A program made the position numbers and the translations under genes. This document shows positions 60,286 to 64,000 of a stretch of DNA of 64,000 nucleotides, piece after piece (the first letter of the stretch is position 1; each line of letters opens with the position of its first letter). The stretch comes from JAGXQV01 sp964527565 (GTDB lineage Bacteria; Pseudomonadota; Gammaproteobacteria; Burkholderiales; Sulfuricellaceae). The stretch lies in contig CAZGOY010000010.1 in the NCBI GenBank assembly GCA_964527565.1, positions 21,830 to 85,829 on the forward strand, in the 5' to 3' direction. The notes under the pieces were generated by a model. It saw nothing but the letters and a program-made list of their open reading frames with translations. It was not told where the DNA came from and did no database searches.

Positions 60286-62739
60286 ATGATTGCCCATCGC
60301 AGGAAAACAGACGGGGCGCTACAAAGTGTTGAAGAACATCTGCTCGGTGTCTCCTTGGTAGCCCAATCTCTTGCTGCGAAAATCGGTTTGCCGCAACAAG
60401 GGGCGTTGATCGGCCTGCTTCATGACTTGGGCAAATACAGTGAGGAGTTTCAAATTTACCTGAAATCCGCAGTGGATTTGATCGACCAGGATGAAGATGA
60501 TTATGTGGATGCCAAGGGAAAGAAGGGCAAGGTGGATCATTCCACGGCGGGAGCGCAACTGATATGGCAAACGTTTTCTGGGCGGGGTAAATTCGGCCCG
60601 CTTGTCGGGCAAATGATGTCCTTGTGCATCGCCTCTCACCATTCCGGGCTGATTGACTGCCTATCTTCGGACACAGGCAGCTTTGGCGAAGACCGTTTCA
60701 CAAAGCGAATCGGCAAACCGGAAGACCGCAGCCATTTTCGGGAAGCCATGGCGAAATGCGACCCGGCAGTCGAAGCGCGTTTTCACGAACTGGAGAACAA
60801 CCCGGAACTCATTGACGGTGTGCTCCAGTCCCTGCGGCGCATCGCGGAGCAGAACCGGGGCGATGAACAGATCGTTCGATTCAAGGTTGGCCTGCTCGTG
60901 CGTTTCCTGTTCAGTTGCCTGATCGATGCTGACCGTATCGACAGCGCCGATTTCGAGCGGCCTCGTGCAGCCAAAAGGCGGCGGCATGGGCAATACGGCG
61001 ATTGGTCCATCCTGATAAGCCGCCTGGAAAACCACCTTGCGGGTTTTGTCGCCAAGCATTCCATTGACGCATTACGTTTCGATATTTCGCAACACTGCCG
61101 GGACAAAGCGCAACAGGGCAAGGGCATCTACACCCTGACGGTTCCCACCGGGGGCGGCAAGACGCTGGCCAGCCTGCGGTTTGCGCTGTACCACTCGGCA
61201 AAGCACCACATGGAGCGGATCATTTACGCGATCCCGTTTACCTCCATCATCGACCAGAATGCCGACGTGGTTCGGCGCATTCTCGAACCACACGGCGTCG
61301 AAGTCGGCAGCGTTGTCCTTGAGCATCATTCCAACCTCACCCCGGAAGAGGAAAACTGGAAGACCAAGATGCTGGTCGAGAACTGGGACGCGCCAGTCAT
61401 CTACACCACCAACGTGCAGATGCTGGAAACGTTGTTCGGCGCGGGAACACGCGGTGCGCGGCGCTTGCACCAATTGGCGAATGCGGTGCTGATCTTCGAT
61501 GAAATCCAGACGCTGCCGGTAAATTGCATCCACCTTTTTTGCAACGCCATCAACTTTCTCGTGGAACAGTGCGGTACAACGGTGGTGTTATGCACCGCAA
61601 CCCAGCCGCTTTTGGACAAAGTGGCGCCATCCAAGGGCGCGCTACGCATCCCGGCGGACAATGAAATCATGCCTGATGTCGGCGGGCTTTTTGAGAAGTT
61701 GAAGCGGGTCGAAGTCCTTAACTGCAGGAAACCCGGCGGTTGGTCATATCAGGAGGCGGCCACCCTGGCGCTGGAAGAAACCGCAAATGCCGGTAGCTGC
61801 CTGGTGATCGTCAACACCAAGAAATCGGCGCAGGCGCTGTTCCAATTGTGCCGCAGCCAATCGAGCTTGCCGGTTTACCACCTCAGCACCAACATGTGCC
61901 CGGCCCATCGCCGCGCCATTCTTGAGGAAGTCCGCCAACGCCTTGAGACCAAGGAGCCGGTGTTGTGCATCAGCACCCAATTGATCGAGGCGGGGGTGGA
62001 CGTGGACTTCGGCGCGGTCATTCGCTCAGTGGCGGGCCTGGATTCCATCGCCCAGGCGGCCGGGCGCTGCAACCGCAACGGGCGGCGCGAAGTGGGGTAT
62101 GTCCATGTCGTGAACCTCAGCGAAGAGCGCGTGGACATGCTGGAGGACATCTTTCGCGGGCAGCGTGTTACCGAACGATTACTCGATGAATTTGAAGCAA
62201 ACCCCGCCCGATACGAGAACAACTTGCTCGGGCCGGTGGCCATCACGGCCTATTTCAACTATTACTTCGCGGCGCGGAGCGGTGAAATGGACTACCCGGT
62301 CGGCGAAAAGGTGTTGGGTCATGACGATACGCTGTTGAGCTTGCTGGCTCTAAACAACAATGCTGCCGGCGAGTTTGAGCGCTGTCATGGCGCGCCATCC
62401 GGTCTGTATCTTCGCCAATCCTTCATGGCTGCGGCCAAGGCGTTCAAGTCCATCGACGCGCCGACGCGGGGCGTAATCGTTCCCTACGGGCAAGCGGGAG
62501 AAGACCTGATTAACCAGATGAAGGGCGCATATCTCCTCGAAAAGCAGGTCGATCTGTTGCGCGCCGCCCGGCAATACAGCGTCAACGTCTTTCCGCACGA
62601 CTTGCAGAAACTGCTCAATGACGGGGCGGTTCGCGAGATTCAGGAAGGCGTCGATATTCTTTATCTCGATTCCCGGTATTACTACGAGGATTTCGGGCTT
62701 GGCCTCACCCCCAAACCGATGGAGGTTTATTGTGTCTGA
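60286..62739 (+). CDS. cas3: CRISPR-associated helicase-nuclease Cas3, type I-C
   Basis: An 817-residue protein joining an HD nuclease (LIGLLHDLGKYSEEF, CIASHHSGLID) to a superfamily 2 helicase. Walker A is TVPTGGGKTLASLRF near residue 286, the DExH-like box LIFDEIQTL near 405, then VLCTATQPL and the C-terminal QAAGRCNRNGRREVG. It unwinds and degrades targets marked by Cascade. GGAGG precedes the ATG. The cas5c start overlaps its stop, the usual type I-C order cas3-cas5-cas8c. Confidence 0.93.
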   Translation: MIAHRRKTDGALQSVEEHLLGVSLVAQSLAAKIGLPQQGALIGLLHDLGKYSEEFQIYLKSAVDLIDQDEDDYVDAKGKKGKVDHSTAGAQLIWQTFSGRGKFGPLVGQMMSLCIASHHSGLIDCLSSDTGSFGEDRFTKRIGKPEDRSHFREAMAKCDPAVEARFHELENNPELIDGVLQSLRRIAEQNRGDEQIVRFKVGLLVRFLFSCLIDADRIDSADFERPRAAKRRRHGQYGDWSILISRLENHLAGFVAKHSIDALRFDISQHCRDKAQQGKGIYTLTVPTGGGKTLASLRFALYHSAKHHMERIIYAIPFTSIIDQNADVVRRILEPHGVEVGSVVLEHHSNLTPEEENWKTKMLVENWDAPVIYTTNVQMLETLFGAGTRGARRLHQLANAVLIFDEIQTLPVNCIHLFCNAINFLVEQCGTTVVLCTATQPLLDKVAPSKGALRIPADNEIMPDVGGLFEKLKRVEVLNCRKPGGWSYQEAATLALEETANAGSCLVIVNTKKSAQALFQLCRSQSSLPVYHLSTNMCPAHRRAILEEVRQRLETKEPVLCISTQLIEAGVDVDFGAVIRSVAGLDSIAQAAGRCNRNGRREVGYVHVVNLSEERVDMLEDIFRGQRVTERLLDEFEANPARYENNLLGPVAITAYFNYYFAARSGEMDYPVGEKVLGHDDTLLSLLALNNNAAGEFERCHGAPSGLYLRQSFMAAAKAFKSIDAPTRGVIVPYGQAGEDLINQMKGAYLLEKQVDLLRAARQYSVNVFPHDLQKLLNDGAVREIQEGVDILYLDSRYYYEDFGLGLTPKPMEVYCV

Positions 62740-63463
62740 ACTGACCAGAAGCAGTATCGAATTCAAGGTATGGGGGCGCTTCGCCCTGTTTACCGACCCG
62801 CTGACGAAAATCGGCGGGGAGAAGTGTTCCTACCATCTCCCGACTTACGAGGCGCTCAAGGGCGTCGCCAAGTCGATCTACTGGAAGCCCACCCTCATCT
62901 GGGTGATCGACGAAGTGCGGGTGATAAAGCGCATCCGCACCCAGACCAAGGGAACCAAACCGCTGGAGTACAGCGGGGGCAACACATTGGCGATCTACAC
63001 GTTTTTGTCCGACGTGGAATATCAGGTGAAAGCCCATTTCGAATGGAACCTGCACCGCCCTGAATTGGCGGACGACCGTAGCGAGGCCAAGCATCACATC
63101 ATCGCTAAACGGATGCTGGAGCGTGGCGGTCGCCAGGACATCTTCCTCGGCACCCGCGATTGCCAGGGGTATGTCGAACCCTGCCAGTTCGGCAGTGGCG
63201 AGGGGGCTTACGATCACGACGGCGAACTGGCTTATGGCCTGATGTTTCACGGCTTCGATTATCCCGATGAAACCGGCGAAAACGCGCTTCACAGCCGCTT
63301 TTGGCAACCCACCATGGTAAACGGCGTGATCCGCTTTATCCGCCCCGAGGAATGCCAGATTCGCAAGTTCGTCCGGGAAATGTCCGCGAAAAAATTCGAC
63401 CCCAGCGCAAATTTGCTTGGCGTCGAAAACGAGGAAGCCTTGACCCTGGAGGAGTTGACATGA
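62732..63463 (+). CDS. cas5c: Type I-C Cascade subunit and crRNA endonuclease Cas5c (Cas5d)
   Basis: A 243-residue RAMP protein starting with GTG after GGAGG. It has IEFKVWGRFALFTDPLTKIG and EKCSYHLPTYEALKGVAKSI at the N terminus and RDIFLGTRDC-like stretch (DIFLGTRDCQGYVEP) followed by YGLMFHGFDYPDE. In type I-C, which has no Cas6, this protein cuts pre-crRNA and stays on the 5' handle. It overlaps cas3 by eight bases and cas8c by four. Confidence 0.92.
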   Translation: MSELTRSSIEFKVWGRFALFTDPLTKIGGEKCSYHLPTYEALKGVAKSIYWKPTLIWVIDEVRVIKRIRTQTKGTKPLEYSGGNTLAIYTFLSDVEYQVKAHFEWNLHRPELADDRSEAKHHIIAKRMLERGGRQDIFLGTRDCQGYVEPCQFGSGEGAYDHDGELAYGLMFHGFDYPDETGENALHSRFWQPTMVNGVIRFIRPEECQIRKFVREMSAKKFDPSANLLGVENEEALTLEELT

Positions 63464-64000
63464 GCTGGATTCAGAAGCTTTATGAAACCTATGAGCAATG
63501 CGCGTCCTCTGAAACCGTGGGGTTAGCCCTTTGGCCTACGGCCCACATGGCAAAGCAGGCGCATGTTGAGGTGACTATTGATGGCAACGGCAACTTTCGC
63601 CCTGGCAGGGCAAGAAAGCTTGAGTGGAATGAATCCTCAACCCTAATTCCGGCCACGGAATCTTCTGCTGGACGATCTGGAGCCAAGATTGCACCACATC
63701 CACTTTGTGAGGAAATTGGCTACTGCGCCGCAGATTTTCCATCGAGCAATCCCGACAAATTCAAAGCCTACGAAAATCAATTGGAGCAATGGTGCACTTC
63801 CGACTATGTACATCCAAAGGCGCTAGCTGTGCTTACATATATCAAAAAGAAAACTTTATGGGCTGATTTAAACGGTGAGCAGATATTTCCCGTGACCATA
63901 GCGAACAGCAGAGGGCAAAAAACCAAACTGAAAGACGAAAAGGTTGTAACTACTCAGGTAGCCAGCCGTGGCGACGGAAGCGGGCTCAAGCGAAGCGAGG
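63460..64000 (+). CDS. cas8c: Type I-C large subunit Cas8c (partial, cut by window end)
   Basis: The first 180 codons of the Csd1/Cas8c large subunit are visible: MSWIQKLYETYEQCASS, then HMAKQAHVEVTIDGNGNFRP and PHPLCEEIGYCAADFP. Full proteins have about 560-620 residues. The last 18 codons here (TTQVASRGDGSGLKRSE) do not resemble the usual Cas8c continuation, so the gene could be interrupted just past about 63945. The ATG overlaps the cas5c stop. Base composition is lower in G+C than in the hox operon. Confidence 0.8.
   Translation, partial: MSWIQKLYETYEQCASSETVGLALWPTAHMAKQAHVEVTIDGNGNFRPGRARKLEWNESSTLIPATESSAGRSGAKIAPHPLCEEIGYCAADFPSSNPDKFKAYENQLEQWCTSDYVHPKALAVLTYIKKKTLWADLNGEQIFPVTIANSRGQKTKLKDEKVVTTQVASRGDGSGLKRSE

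Noticed and set aside
60026..64000. CRISPR repeat-spacer array
   Set aside because: No direct repeats of 28-37 bases with regular spacing are visible; the array of a type I-C locus normally follows cas2, beyond the window.

Overview
This 64 kb window is a high-G+C proteobacterial chromosome segment. It most resembles a betaproteobacterial chemolithotroph of the sulfur/iron-oxidiser type. Support comes from the paired rpmB-rpmG genes, coaBC-dut, a betaproteobacterial-style leuA with a leader peptide, a soluble NAD-coupled [NiFe] hydrogenase (hoxFUYHW), two separate octaheme cytochrome c modules and a tetrathionate-sensor-like kinase. The exact genus cannot be fixed from the sequence alone.

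Layout. 1-2,050: a decayed accessory edge with a ribbon-helix-helix-like gene, a frameshifted unknown gene, a partial endonuclease III-like gene, an antitoxin relic, an intact vapBC pair and a phage terminase small-subunit stub, next to tRNA-Val(GAC). 2,217-10,580: a TRIC channel, a lipoprotein and a five-gene signalling operon (FIST sensor, hybrid kinase, receiver, PhnD-type sensor kinase, HD-GYP regulator). 10,831-14,595: housekeeping genes (rpmG, rpmB, radC, coaBC, dut) with a dinJ-yafQ toxin-antitoxin pair. 14,713-17,345: a three-gene transmembrane redox chain (flavin/2Fe-2S reductase, membrane b-type protein, octaheme cytochrome c). 17,603-23,827: a CzcCBA-type metal efflux operon. 24,138-35,281: rhodanese, chemoreceptor, thioredoxins, HAD phosphatase, ankyrin protein, copper ATPase with chaperone, and metY. 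35,393-37,114: leuA behind a leucine-rich attenuator peptide. 37,203-40,083: DUF302, octaheme tetrathionate-reductase-family cytochrome and cytochrome b561.

40,325-47,438 holds a transposase relic followed by a complete four-gene Wadjet (JetABCD) anti-plasmid system. 47,485-53,832 has YjbQ, an iron-type alcohol dehydrogenase, and HD-GYP, PP2C and PAS-kinase signalling genes. 54,065-59,864 is the hydrogenase operon hoxF-U-Y-[MNT-HEPN]-H-W, in which a nucleotidyltransferase/HEPN toxin-antitoxin pair sits between the two hydrogenase subunit genes. 60,026 to the right edge starts a type I-C CRISPR-Cas operon (cas3, cas5c, cas8c, the last cut by the window), preceded by a truncated second Cas3 HD fragment. 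No CRISPR array lies inside the window.

Functional picture: the strain looks equipped to oxidise or produce hydrogen with NAD(H), to move electrons between the membrane and periplasmic multiheme cytochromes (probably with sulfur compounds), and to export copper and divalent metals. It carries layered defence: Wadjet against plasmids, CRISPR I-C against phages, and at least three toxin-antitoxin pairs. The strongest candidates for novelty are the HEPN-MNT pair embedded in the hydrogenase operon, the two octaheme electron-transfer modules and the complete Wadjet operon beside a decayed transposase.
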